Below, piece by piece: positions 33,691 to 41,598 of a stretch of DNA of 64,000 nt. The position numbers were made by a program, and so were the translations under genes. The stretch comes from Lacipirellula parvula. GTDB lineage: Bacteria > Planctomycetota > Planctomycetia > Pirellulales > Lacipirellulaceae. Within the stretch, counting starts at the first letter, position 1, and each line of letters starts with the position of its first letter. The notes under the pieces are model-generated. The model ran no database searches. It was given only the letters and a program-made list of their open reading frames with translations, and was not told where the DNA came from. The DNA lies in contig NZ_AP021861.1 in NCBI RefSeq assembly GCF_009177095.1, positions 5,934,501 through 5,998,500 on the forward strand. Reading direction: 5' to 3'.

Positions 33691-33706
33691 TTTACTGATC
33701 GGTAAA
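33691..33706. promoter_or_regulatory. TetR operator-like site, copy 2
   Basis: TTTACTGATCGGTAAA is palindromic except for one central pair of positions. It overlaps the end of a TATAAT box (33686-33691) and sits just before the AAGGAG of the TetR gene, where bound repressor would block transcription of its own gene. Confidence 0.75.
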
Positions 33707-33720
33707 AAAGGAGCATTCCC

Positions 33721-34308
33721 ATGGCCGCTGGCAGACCCCGCAGTTTCGACGCCGACAAAGCGCTCGATCGGGCGATGCGCGTCTTCTGGCGCCGCGGTTA
33801 TGAGGGCGCCTCGCTCCCCGAGCTGACCAAGGCGATGGGCATCAACCGCCCCAGCATGTACGCCGCCTTCGGCAACAAGGAAGCCCTCTTCAAGAAAGCG
33901 GTCGACCGCTATCTCGAAGAGCCGGCCGCCCACCTGGCCGCATGCCTCGCCGCCCCCACGATCGCCGAAGTCGCCAAGCGGCTGATCCTCGGCGCCGCCG
34001 AACGCTTGGGCTGCCCCAAAAACCCTCGCGGCTGCCTCATCATGAACGGCGCTCTCGCCTGCGGCAAAGAGTCCGAAGCGATCCGCCGCGACTTGGTCGC
34101 CCGTCGCGGCGAGCACGATCAAGCGATCCGCGCCCGCTTCGCGCAAGCGGCCGCCGCCGGCGAACTCCGCAAGGGCGTCGATCCCGACGCCCTCGCGCGT
34201 TACGTCTCGATGGTGATGCAAGGCCTCGCCGTGCAAGCCGCCAGCGGCGCCACGCCCGAGCAACTCCGCAGCGTCGCGGAAGTCGCGCTCGCCAATTGGC
34301 CGAAGTGA
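33721..34308 (+). CDS. TetR/AcrR family transcriptional regulator
   Basis: Protein of 195 residues. Residues 5-52 form the DNA-binding helix-turn-helix: FDADKALDRAMRVFWRRGYE, SLPELTKAMGI, then NRPSMYAAFGNKEALFKKAV. The C-terminal ligand domain resembles the TetR_C-type family with the GCLIMNGAL motif (NPRGCLIMNGALACG), as in AcrR-like regulators next to SDR genes. AAGGAG lies eight bases before the ATG. Two operator-like palindromes precede it. Divergent from the two SDR genes, which it probably represses along with itself. Confidence 0.92.
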   Translation: MAAGRPRSFDADKALDRAMRVFWRRGYEGASLPELTKAMGINRPSMYAAFGNKEALFKKAVDRYLEEPAAHLAACLAAPTIAEVAKRLILGAAERLGCPKNPRGCLIMNGALACGKESEAIRRDLVARRGEHDQAIRARFAQAAAAGELRKGVDPDALARYVSMVMQGLAVQAASGATPEQLRSVAEVALANWPK

Positions 34309-34442
34309 AAACTTAAAATCTTCTTCATCTTCGCGTTTTTTCGCAGATATCACGGCGCACAAGCAATCGCTCGACCGTCGAACGCCGAGCGCCATTGGGG
34401 TATAGTAGCGCTTTACTCCCATTGAACCGGAGGCCGACGACG

Positions 34443-35078
34443 ATGCCTGCCGTGCTCGCCCCTCTTCGCACCGCGTGCTGCTTTCTCGCCTTCGCCGTCT
34501 GTTGCGCCGCGTGTGCCCCTGCCGGCGAGTTCAACCCGACGCTCAGCATCGGCGACGCCGCCCCCGCCTGGGAGAAACTCCCCGGCGTCGACGGCGAAGA
34601 ACATTCGCTCGCCGATCTCGATCCCAAGCTGCCCGTCATCGTCGTTTTCATCTGCAACAGCTGCGACGTCGCAGCCGACTATGAAGACCGCATCATCGCC
34701 TTCGCCGAGAAGCACCAAGACGATGCCGCCGTCGTCGCCATTTGCGCAAGCGCCAAGCCAGCCGACGCCCTCCCCCGCCTCCGCGAACGGGCCGAAGCGA
34801 AAAAATTCCCGTTCATTTACCTACACGACAAGTCGCAACAAATCGGCCAAGCCTACGGCGCCAACTACACGCCCGAGTTCTTCCTGCTTTCCGCCGGCAA
34901 GCCAGACGAGCGCCGCATCGTCTACATGGGCGCCATGGACGACAGCACCTACGCCGACCAAGTGAAGGCGAACTACCTCGAACCCGCCCTCGCCGCGCTC
35001 CAAACCGGCAAAGAACCAACCACCAAAGAAACCGCCCCCCGCGGCTGCCGCATCAAGTATCCGCGCAAGAGAGAATAG
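34443..35078 (+). CDS. Exported thioredoxin-fold (redoxin) protein
   Basis: Protein of 211 residues; ATG at 34443 with CGGAGG upstream, the earlier start of the frame rejected. Signal peptide CCFLAFAVCCAACAPAGE may be cut before one of the cysteines as a lipoprotein. The thioredoxin-like domain (residues ~30-170) has a C-x-x-C in FICNSCDVAADY, then FPFIYLHDKSQQIGQAYGAN with the cis-Pro turn TPEFF. This matches the redoxin/AhpC-TSA-like family with one peroxiredoxin-like Cys pair. It precedes the phosphatase-like gene by 80 bases on the same strand. Probably periplasmic disulphide or peroxide chemistry. Confidence 0.85.
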   Translation: MPAVLAPLRTACCFLAFAVCCAACAPAGEFNPTLSIGDAAPAWEKLPGVDGEEHSLADLDPKLPVIVVFICNSCDVAADYEDRIIAFAEKHQDDAAVVAICASAKPADALPRLRERAEAKKFPFIYLHDKSQQIGQAYGANYTPEFFLLSAGKPDERRIVYMGAMDDSTYADQVKANYLEPALAALQTGKEPTTKETAPRGCRIKYPRKRE

Positions 35079-35158
35079 AGGTCGTACGCCAAAGGCCAGT
35101 AACTCCGCCCGCCTCCATTCCCTTCAGCATTCCGCATTCATCCTTCAGCATTCGAACA

Positions 35159-36415
35159 ATGATCCACTTCACCAAACCACTCCTCGTCGCGATCCTCCTC
35201 GCCATCCCCCCCGCCGCCCACGCCGAAGACCTCATCGGCCTCTTCCTCTCCTGGCAGCAAGATCCCACGACGACGATGACCGTCACCTGGGTCGACATCT
35301 ACGCCCACAGCAGCCCGACGATTCTCTACCGCAAATACGACGGCAAGCCTCACTCCGCCGAAACCAAGTGGCAAAAGGCGACGCCCGCCGCGCAATCGAC
35401 CGTCGGCCCCACGACGCTCCAGCTTCGCCGCACGAAACTCACCGGCCTCGAACCCGGCACGCGCTACGAGTTCGGCATCGGCGACAAGACCGAAGACGTC
35501 ACCCACTTCTGGCGGTTCGACACGATGCCCGAGAAGCTCACCGAGCCGCTCACCTTCGTCGCCGGCGGCGACATGATGCATAGCCGCGAACTGCTCGACG
35601 ACATGAATCGCGAGATGCAAAAGCTCGATCCCGACTTCGCCGTCCTCATGGGCGACATCGCTTACGAAAACGGCGTCTACGGCACCCACTGGATCGACTG
35701 GCTGCAGTCGTGGCGCCGCTACAGCGTCGGCAAAGAAAAGCGGCTCATCCCGCTCGTCATCGGCATCGGCAACCACGAAGTGAAAGGCCACTACAACGGC
35801 CGCATCCCGCAAGACGCCCCCTACTTCTACAGCATCTTCGCGTTGCCGGGCGAGCGCTCGTACTACGCCCTCGACTTCGGCAAGTACCTCTCGCTCGTCA
35901 TCCTCGACACGCAGCACACGCAACCCGTCATCGGCCCGCAAGCCGACTGGCTCGGCAAAGCCCTGGCCGAACGCGGCGACCAGCAGTTCCTCATCGCCGG
36001 CTACCACTTTCCGGCGTTCGGCACGGCGAAGGGCCCGAAAGACGGCGGCGCCATCGACGCCCCGCTCGCCCTCGACCTGCAAAAGCACTGGGTCCCCAGC
36101 TTCGAACGCTACGGCATGACGGCCGTCTTCGAGAATGACCACCACACGTTCAAACGGACCCACCGCATCCGCAATCGCCAGCGCGACGACGAGAACGGCA
36201 TCCTCTACCTCGGCGACGGCTGCTGGGGCGTCGAACCCCGCCCCGTCCCCAAACCAGGCGCCGCCTGGTGGCTGGCGAAGGCCGAATCCCGCAACCACCT
36301 CTGGCGCGTGGAACTCGACCCGAACGGCGAAGCGAAGTTCGAAGCGATCGACGCCGACGGCAAGGTGTTTGATGAGACGGAAATCGAAACCCCACGCACC
36401 AAACCGGTGGAGTAA
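35159..36415 (+). CDS. Exported purple-acid-phosphatase-like metallophosphoesterase
   Basis: Protein of 418 residues; ATG at 35159 taken because it opens a clean signal peptide (FTKPLLVAILLAIPPAAHAE); the longer frame is rejected. A fibronectin-III-like domain (residues ~25-120) precedes the metallophosphoesterase domain with metal ligands in order: AGGDMM, LMGDIAYENG with the purple-phosphatase Tyr, GIGNHEVKGH, IAGYHFP, and ENDHHTFKR. Such proteins release phosphate from organic esters outside the cytoplasm. With the porin at 37552 this suggests a phosphate-acquisition role, but no Pho box was identified. Confidence 0.9.
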   Translation: MIHFTKPLLVAILLAIPPAAHAEDLIGLFLSWQQDPTTTMTVTWVDIYAHSSPTILYRKYDGKPHSAETKWQKATPAAQSTVGPTTLQLRRTKLTGLEPGTRYEFGIGDKTEDVTHFWRFDTMPEKLTEPLTFVAGGDMMHSRELLDDMNREMQKLDPDFAVLMGDIAYENGVYGTHWIDWLQSWRRYSVGKEKRLIPLVIGIGNHEVKGHYNGRIPQDAPYFYSIFALPGERSYYALDFGKYLSLVILDTQHTQPVIGPQADWLGKALAERGDQQFLIAGYHFPAFGTAKGPKDGGAIDAPLALDLQKHWVPSFERYGMTAVFENDHHTFKRTHRIRNRQRDDENGILYLGDGCWGVEPRPVPKPGAAWWLAKAESRNHLWRVELDPNGEAKFEAIDADGKVFDETEIETPRTKPVE

Positions 36416-36491
36416 TTTCCCCCTCCTTCGAAGGGAGGGGAGCAACCGAGCACGCTCGCCAGTGGCGAGCGAGCGCAGGGCGGTAGTCCCC

Positions 36492-36524
36492 CGGACTGAG
36501 TCGCTTCAGCGACCAGTCTGAACC
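36492..36524. repeat. CGGACTGxGTCGCTTCAGCGACCAGTC element, copy 1
   Basis: Contains the nested palindrome TCGCTTCAGCGA flanked by GACTG and CAGTC, then TGAACCC. A second copy at 39382-39414 differs at one base. The stretch 36416-36540 also has a CCCTCCTTCGAAGGGAGGGG palindrome. Confidence 0.75.
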
Positions 36525-36557
36525 CACGCGCGCCCCTCCCACTCGTCCCCTCGCCCC

Positions 36558-36749
36558 ATGAACACCCTCGCCCGCATCCTCATCGCTCTCGCCCTCTCGG
36601 CAATCCTCGCCGCCATCGCTGCCCCGGTTCTCTCTCACCCCCTCTTCCTCAGCAGCCAGCGCGACGCCCTCCGGCTCGGCCTCGTCGTCTTCGCGATCGC
36701 CGCGGCTATCTCTCTCCCGCTACTCCTCGCTCTCGGCCGCAAGCGTTAG
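36558..36749 (+). CDS. Small membrane protein, hypothetical
   Basis: Protein of 63 residues with two hydrophobic segments (LIALALSAILAAIAAPVLS and LVVFAIAAAISLPLLLAL) joined by a polar loop, ending GRKR. ATG at 36558, but no ribosome-binding site is apparent. Composition is membrane-like and unlike a shadow frame. Unknown function. Confidence 0.45.
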   Translation: MNTLARILIALALSAILAAIAAPVLSHPLFLSSQRDALRLGLVVFAIAAAISLPLLLALGRKR

Positions 36750-36880
36750 GGTAATCGCCTTAACAATCCGTAGCGATCCGCCCACTCCAACGTCGATAGC
36801 ACGCAAGATATGGTGCCGGCCCTGTCGCCTTGCGCATCGCGCTCCCTACACTGCCGAGATCACTCCTGGAGCCAAGTGCC

Positions 36881-37561
36881 ATGGAAAAGACGAACGAAAT
36901 GACTGCCGCCAACGCCGTCCCGCCGCTCCATTTTCCCCCTGCGACGCTCGCACGCACCTATGAAGCGGTTACTCCCTATCTCAGCTCTTACACCCGACAG
37001 GTCCACTGCTCTGCGTATCAACTCGCCAAAGCAACGCGTCTAGGCTACGAGGGAACTCAACACCTCATCATGGGCATCCTCTCCTCAGAAAGCCCGATCA
37101 TGCGCGAGGTGCGGAGCGAGTTCATGGTCACTGCCGCAGACGTCTGGACCAGTCTCCGCGAGATGTTCGAGGACGATGGATTTGTGATGATGTGCAATCG
37201 GCCGCCGATGACGCCGCGCTGCAAACAGATCTTTTACGCCGCGTTCCAAACCGCACACGAGGCTCACCGCAAGGCCCGCGTCGCCGACTTCCTGGTCCAC
37301 TTCTTCGACGACTCCAGCGGCGACGTCCCCCACGACGGCTACGTCCTCGGCGTCCTCGCCGACTTCGACCTCACGCAGGCAGCCGTGGTCTCCTTCATCC
37401 GCTCGCGCGAACACCTCGAACCGCCCATGCCGCCCGATCCACCGGCTCCGCCCGCCCCGCGTCCCGAACCGCGCGTCTGGAAATCCGCCACCGACCGCTA
37501 CGCCGACTGGCGCATCCGCCTCGCCGCGACGCAGGAAGATCCGCCTGCATCTCAAAAATAA
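36881..37561 (+). CDS. Stand-alone Clp N-terminal (double Clp repeat) protein
   Basis: Protein of 226 residues; ATG at 36881, rather than a TTG 17 codons earlier. Residues ~37-100 are a first Clp repeat (YTRQVHCSAYQLAKATRLGY then EGTQHLIMGILSSESPI), and residues ~110-175 a second (MTPRCKQIFYAAFQTAHEAH then ADFLVHFFDDSS). These match the Clp_N pattern 'A...A..LGH..IGTEHLLLGLL', with no AAA+ ATPase domain after it; the protein ends in a Pro-rich tail. It could be an adaptor or decoy for a ClpA/ClpC-type unfoldase (inference). It overlaps the convergent porin gene by 10 bases. Confidence 0.75.
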   Translation: MEKTNEMTAANAVPPLHFPPATLARTYEAVTPYLSSYTRQVHCSAYQLAKATRLGYEGTQHLIMGILSSESPIMREVRSEFMVTAADVWTSLREMFEDDGFVMMCNRPPMTPRCKQIFYAAFQTAHEAHRKARVADFLVHFFDDSSGDVPHDGYVLGVLADFDLTQAAVVSFIRSREHLEPPMPPDPPAPPAPRPEPRVWKSATDRYADWRIRLAATQEDPPASQK

Positions 37562-39177
37562 ATCTGAAACCGCGTCCAAAACAAATTGCTGTGATGCTGC
37601 ATCCCCCCCGGCCGGTACGGAATCGGCTGGGCGAACATCGCATGCTGCCAATCGAAGTAGATCTTCGTGAACTTGTTGAGATACCAGTTCACCCCCGAGT
37701 CGATCGTCTTCACATGCCCGGTCCACTCGTTGCGATCGGCGAAGCCCCCTGAAAAGATCTCGTCGCCGACGGTGAATTCGTCGTAGCGAGACTGCACTTC
37801 GATCGCTCCAAGGCCCCGTTTCTCGTCGCGCAAATCGAACGGGTGGAGCGGCTCGACGAACGTCCGCCGCGTCAGTTCCTCGCCGGTCAGGAAGTAACCG
37901 AACTGCGCGTGCCACCCATGCGTCGGCACCCGCAGGTACGGGTCGTCGCCGACCGAGTAGCTGTTGTACCCCGTCTCCCACCCGGTCATCAGCGTCAGCT
38001 GCTTGTAGTACAACGCCGAGTGGACGTCCCACAAATGCCGCGGCCCACGCTCGCGCACGTCGTCGTTCAGTTCTAAGAACCATGGCGCCGCCTCGTCGGC
38101 CCCTTCGCTGTCGGTCGCGTTAAGCGACGTCCAAAACTGCCGCGGCCGCGGCGCCTGATCTTGAATGCCGTAGGCCATCGAGCCGCCGACGTTCCAATAC
38201 TTCAGCGCCGGCAGCTCTTCGTTATCTTGCAGCGGCCGCAGGTTGAGATACGCCAGCACGTCCTTGTCGGCGTTGAAATCGTAGTACTGATTCCGCGGCC
38301 CCGCCGACAACGCCACCGCGTACTCTCCCTTCTCATCCCCGCGCTCGCCATGCAGCATCAGCGCCCAGTTGCGATTGTAACCGTAGTTGATCGCAAACAC
38401 CGACCGCTCGGGCGTCGGCAAGAATTGGTTGCTCAGCGCGTACCAATCGTACGTGTACGGCACGCGAAACCGGCCCACGCGAAATTGAAATCGCGAGTCG
38501 TAATTGAAATTGAAATAGGCGTCGAGCAAGTTGAGATCGCCCAACCCCTTGTTCACCGATACGCTGTACTCGATCGGCTCAGTAAGACTGCCGTTGAAGT
38601 AGAGCCGCATCCGCGAGGTGTAGAATCCGAACTGATTCACCGGCTCCGAGTCGTTCTGCTCGTATGCCCGCACGTCGAGCTGCGTTTCGTTGTGAAACGC
38701 CATGTCGAACTCGCCGTCGTGCGTCGTCCACTTAAAGCCTTCGCCGAACGTCGACGCCGTCCGCTGCTCCCCCTCGGCCGGCTCGGGCTCGTCGCCGCGA
38801 ATGTCATCAGGCTGGTCGTCGAAACTCCACCGCGAACTCGGCCCCTGCCCGATCGGCCCGCCCCCGTTCGCAAACGCGCCTTCGCCGCCGCTGCCGGACG
38901 ACCGGTCGAGCGCATCGTCCAGCGACGCCGTCATCGCCTCAACCTGCGACCGCAGCCGCTGGTTCTCGACGATCATTTCCTCATGCTGCGTCGCGAGCGC
39001 CGCATGATTTTGCTCAAGCTGCTGCAGCCGCGTTTCCAGCGAGACGACCGCCGGCGCCGTGGTGTCGATGGCGTTGCTGACCGACGCCGCATCCTCGGCA
39101 AGCGCGCCGCCGACTCCGAGAGCTAGCCATGCTGCCAAGAAGCAGCCAATCAATTGCTGGCGCCCGCGAATACGCAT
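37552..39177 (-). CDS. OprO/OprP-like outer-membrane porin with coiled-coil N-terminus
   Basis: Protein of 541 residues. Signal peptide: LIGCFLAAWLALGVGGALA. Residues ~40-92 are a coiled coil (VSLETRLQQLEQNHAALATQ then HEEMIVENQRLRSQVEAM), of the trimeric type seen in these porins; a disordered Gly/Glu stretch follows. Residues ~155-541 are a 16-or-so-strand barrel of the phosphate-selective porin O/P family: RMRLYFNGSLTEPIEYSVSV, QFRVGRFRVPYTYDWY, NWALMLHGERGDEKGEYAVA, and a terminal aromatic FQIYF. Phosphate selectivity cannot be assumed for planctomycete members. Near a periplasmic phosphatase-like gene. Confidence 0.85.
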   Translation of the reverse strand: MRIRGRQQLIGCFLAAWLALGVGGALAEDAASVSNAIDTTAPAVVSLETRLQQLEQNHAALATQHEEMIVENQRLRSQVEAMTASLDDALDRSSGSGGEGAFANGGGPIGQGPSSRWSFDDQPDDIRGDEPEPAEGEQRTASTFGEGFKWTTHDGEFDMAFHNETQLDVRAYEQNDSEPVNQFGFYTSRMRLYFNGSLTEPIEYSVSVNKGLGDLNLLDAYFNFNYDSRFQFRVGRFRVPYTYDWYALSNQFLPTPERSVFAINYGYNRNWALMLHGERGDEKGEYAVALSAGPRNQYYDFNADKDVLAYLNLRPLQDNEELPALKYWNVGGSMAYGIQDQAPRPRQFWTSLNATDSEGADEAAPWFLELNDDVRERGPRHLWDVHSALYYKQLTLMTGWETGYNSYSVGDDPYLRVPTHGWHAQFGYFLTGEELTRRTFVEPLHPFDLRDEKRGLGAIEVQSRYDEFTVGDEIFSGGFADRNEWTGHVKTIDSGVNWYLNKFTKIYFDWQHAMFAQPIPYRPGGMQHHSNLFWTRFQIYF

Positions 39178-39381
39178 TCATGTCCCGAGAAGAGTGATGA
39201 GTCCCAACGCTCGACTTATCGGTCCACACTTGCGCGCCAGCCAGCAAACGCCCCGTTGCTGAGCTCGATTTTATGTTCGCTGCGCGTAGTCTTACAGAAG
39301 CGTAAGCTTCGCTCGCTAGCAACAGCGCATGCTGTTGGGCTCTTCACACCAATGTGGTCGAAGGCCCTATCCTCAATGCCG

Positions 39382-39414
39382 CGGACTGCGTCGCTTCAGC
39401 GACCAGTCTGAACC
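39382..39414. repeat. CGGACTGxGTCGCTTCAGCGACCAGTC element, copy 2
   Basis: Differs from 36492-36524 at one core base (GCGTCGC for GAGTCGC). It lies just after the end of the small lipoprotein gene and marks a 3' junction, as copy 1 does. Confidence 0.75.
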
Positions 39415-39420
39415 CGCGCA

Positions 39421-39609
39421 CTACTCAATCTCGCTCTTGAGATTGCTCGCTTCGCGCTCCATCTTCCCCACATACTCGCCCTTCTGATCGAGCGAGTCGC
39501 TGATCTCGCGGCTACGGTCCGACGACAGCAGCGAGCCCGAACTAGGCGGCGGGGTCTTGCACCCAGCGAGAGCCAAAATCAGAAAGCAGGGGGTGAGCAG
39601 TTTGAGCAT
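39421..39609 (-). CDS. Small lipoprotein
   Basis: Protein of 62 residues from the ATG at 39609. Signal peptide with a lipobox: LTPCFLILALAGC, cleaved before the Cys. The mature part (KTPPPSSGSLLSSDRSREIS then a helical end) is polar and probably a short coiled coil. It lies upstream of the porin on the same strand, 243 bases away, and may be a co-regulated envelope component. Confidence 0.7.
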   Translation of the reverse strand: MLKLLTPCFLILALAGCKTPPPSSGSLLSSDRSREISDSLDQKGEYVGKMEREASNLKSEIE

Positions 39610-39714
39610 TGGGATACCAGCGGGCACAGCCGTGGCTGCGGAGAAGCCAAGCTAGATACGATTTTCGGCCACCACGGTCAACGCCACCCGGCGCCAGCGT
39701 CGGGCTACAGAGAC

Positions 39715-39800
39715 TTACCACAACGACACGAAGAGCACGACGAATTGCAGACAATCGCTACTCGCACTCCTCGTCGTGCCTGCTGTGTCGCCGTGGTTAA
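39715..39800. repeat. Inverted repeat, ACCACnACGnCACGAAG family
   Basis: TTACCACAACGACACGAAGA at 39715 continues through GCACGACGA, and TCGTCGTGCCTGCTGTGTCG plus CCGTGGTTAA runs to 39800. Relative of the outer arms at 28586-28806. Confidence 0.75.
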
Positions 39801-39929
39801 ATTCCAACTTTTGTGTTGAAACTAGGCCACCAATTATGCCATGCTCAATCCCACGCGGCGGCGATGGTGCGCATGCTCTGCGCTCGCTCGACGCAGCTCC
39901 GTGAGCATCCGTTCTTTGACAACTTCACC

Positions 39930-40150
39930 CGCACTACGACTGTCGCCGCCATCGTGCTGATGTCGCGTGATGTCGCGTTTGGTCGCTTAGTGTCGCCTCG
40001 CGACACGTGACAAGAGCGGCCGTCCGCCGCAACGCGTTCCACAGAAACGACTTAACCACGACGCCTTAGTGTCGCCTAAAATCGCGTTTTCGCTCGGAGC
40101 CGACGCGACAGGCGACACGACATCGCTCGCGACACGAGCCAGCCGCTTAG
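39930..40150. repeat. Cluster of TGTCGC / GCGACA words
   Basis: TGTCGC or its reverse complement occurs about ten times in 220 bases, including TTAGTGTCGCCT twice and paired GCGACAC copies that can fold back on each other. No gene is present between 39610 and 40171; short frames here are not protein-like. Confidence 0.5.
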
Positions 40151-40171
40151 TAAACCGACGCGGCCGGCGGC

Positions 40172-41539
40172 TCACTTCATCAACTGCTGAATCCCCTTCA
40201 TGAGGACCCCTTCGACGCTCGGCGCCACCCGCGACGCCCGGTCGCTCGTTTCGTAGCCCCCCTGGGCATACGAATCGTGCAGGCCGATGTAGCCCGAGCC
40301 GTAGTCGCCGTACGCCGCAACGCAGACTTCCGCATCGGGCCGCAGCCCTTGAGCCGCGAGTTGGTACTCGACGAACAGTTCGCCCGGAAGGTGGAGCAAA
40401 TCGACCTCGCCGATCCGCAGCCGACCGAGCGTCACCTGCCGCCCCGCTTCGCACTCGCGCAGAAACTGCAGATGCCGCACCGCCTGCAGCCGGTCGAACT
40501 CGGGCAGTTTTTTATCCGCGATCGTCGCCGTGAGTTCCTCCGCATTGAGATGCTTCCCCGGCGGCAACGCGATCTGCTCGGTCGACCAATCGATTACCGT
40601 CGCGTCGTCAATCGGCTGCTTCTCGCTCGACTCCCACGCCGCCGCCATTCCCGCCGCGAGTCGCTTCGCAAGTTCCGGCCGCATCTCGGGCGTGCCATTG
40701 TTGTACTTCCCGGCGCCAATGTTCCCGCCCGCCCCGTTGAAGTGAACGTGCAGCGGCCCCGGCACGGCTTCCTCGCGCAGTGCGCGAGCCATCCCCGGGA
40801 AGTCGGCGTTCACGCGTCCCTTGCCGTAGTAGCTCTGCGGATGCGTCGCGTAGTAAGTGAGAATCGCGATTGGTTCATCCCCATTCCAGAACCCAATCGC
40901 GCGGGCCTGCGGATCGATGATTCCCTCGGGCTGCGCGACCGCTTCCGGATCGGTGCACGCCGTATAGCGCACCCATTTAACTTTTCCGTCTGGGCCGAGG
41001 CAGCGACGATTCGAGCCAACCCGCTCGACTTTCCCGCTGCCATGGCTTACATGCGTCACCGGCACAACCTTGCCGGTCGCTTCCTTCACCGCAGCCGCCG
41101 TACGAGCAATCGCTTCCCGCGCGAAATCGACGTTGAAAAGCTTCCCGCCTAGGCCGTACTCGCTCGCGAGCCGGTCGGCGCCGAAATCGCACCCCGGTGC
41201 ATCATGTTGGTGGAGGGCATGAATCGCCACCCGCTCGGGCGTCGTCCCCGCCGCAGCGGCAATCGCTTCCTTGAAAGCGTCTTGCCCGTCGTTGCCGACG
41301 CCGACCCAATCAAGCGCCACGAGCACCACCGGCTGCTCATCTTTCGGCACAAGCACAACGCCCCGCGCGGTGAGCGGCCCGTCGATCGCCACGGCCGGAT
41401 CGCACAGCGCATCGCACAACGGCGTCCCAATCGGCGGCGTCACATCAACCTTGAACGTCCCAACTGAAAGCCGCGGCGCCGCCGCATTGGCCCCCGCCGC
41501 CACCATCATCGCACCGACCAGCGCTATCCAATATCGCAT
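40172..41539 (-). CDS. Exported neutral ceramidase-like protein
   Basis: Protein of 455 residues. Signal peptide: WIALVGAMMVAAGANA. It matches the N-terminal domain of neutral/alkaline non-lysosomal ceramidases: VGTFKVDVTPPIGTPL start, HALHQHDAPGCDFG with zinc-binding His residues, LTYYATHPQSYYGKGRVNAD and FPGMARALREEAVPGPLHVH. No C-terminal ceramidase domain is present. Planctomycetes encode many such paralogues whose substrate is unlikely to be ceramide. Its start is 59 bases from the end of the haem-protein gene, so it is probably the second gene of that unit. Confidence 0.85.
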   Translation of the reverse strand: MRYWIALVGAMMVAAGANAAAPRLSVGTFKVDVTPPIGTPLCDALCDPAVAIDGPLTARGVVLVPKDEQPVVLVALDWVGVGNDGQDAFKEAIAAAAGTTPERVAIHALHQHDAPGCDFGADRLASEYGLGGKLFNVDFAREAIARTAAAVKEATGKVVPVTHVSHGSGKVERVGSNRRCLGPDGKVKWVRYTACTDPEAVAQPEGIIDPQARAIGFWNGDEPIAILTYYATHPQSYYGKGRVNADFPGMARALREEAVPGPLHVHFNGAGGNIGAGKYNNGTPEMRPELAKRLAAGMAAAWESSEKQPIDDATVIDWSTEQIALPPGKHLNAEELTATIADKKLPEFDRLQAVRHLQFLRECEAGRQVTLGRLRIGEVDLLHLPGELFVEYQLAAQGLRPDAEVCVAAYGDYGSGYIGLHDSYAQGGYETSDRASRVAPSVEGVLMKGIQQLMK

Positions 41540-41598
41540 ACCACCTCCACAAAGCCGCGACCGGTGGTCGCGGGCATTTACACGTTACCAACGCCCAC

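Noticed and set aside
35138-36445. 435-residue minus-strand reading frame
   Set aside because: Antisense to the metallophosphoesterase gene, whose metal-binding motifs are intact.
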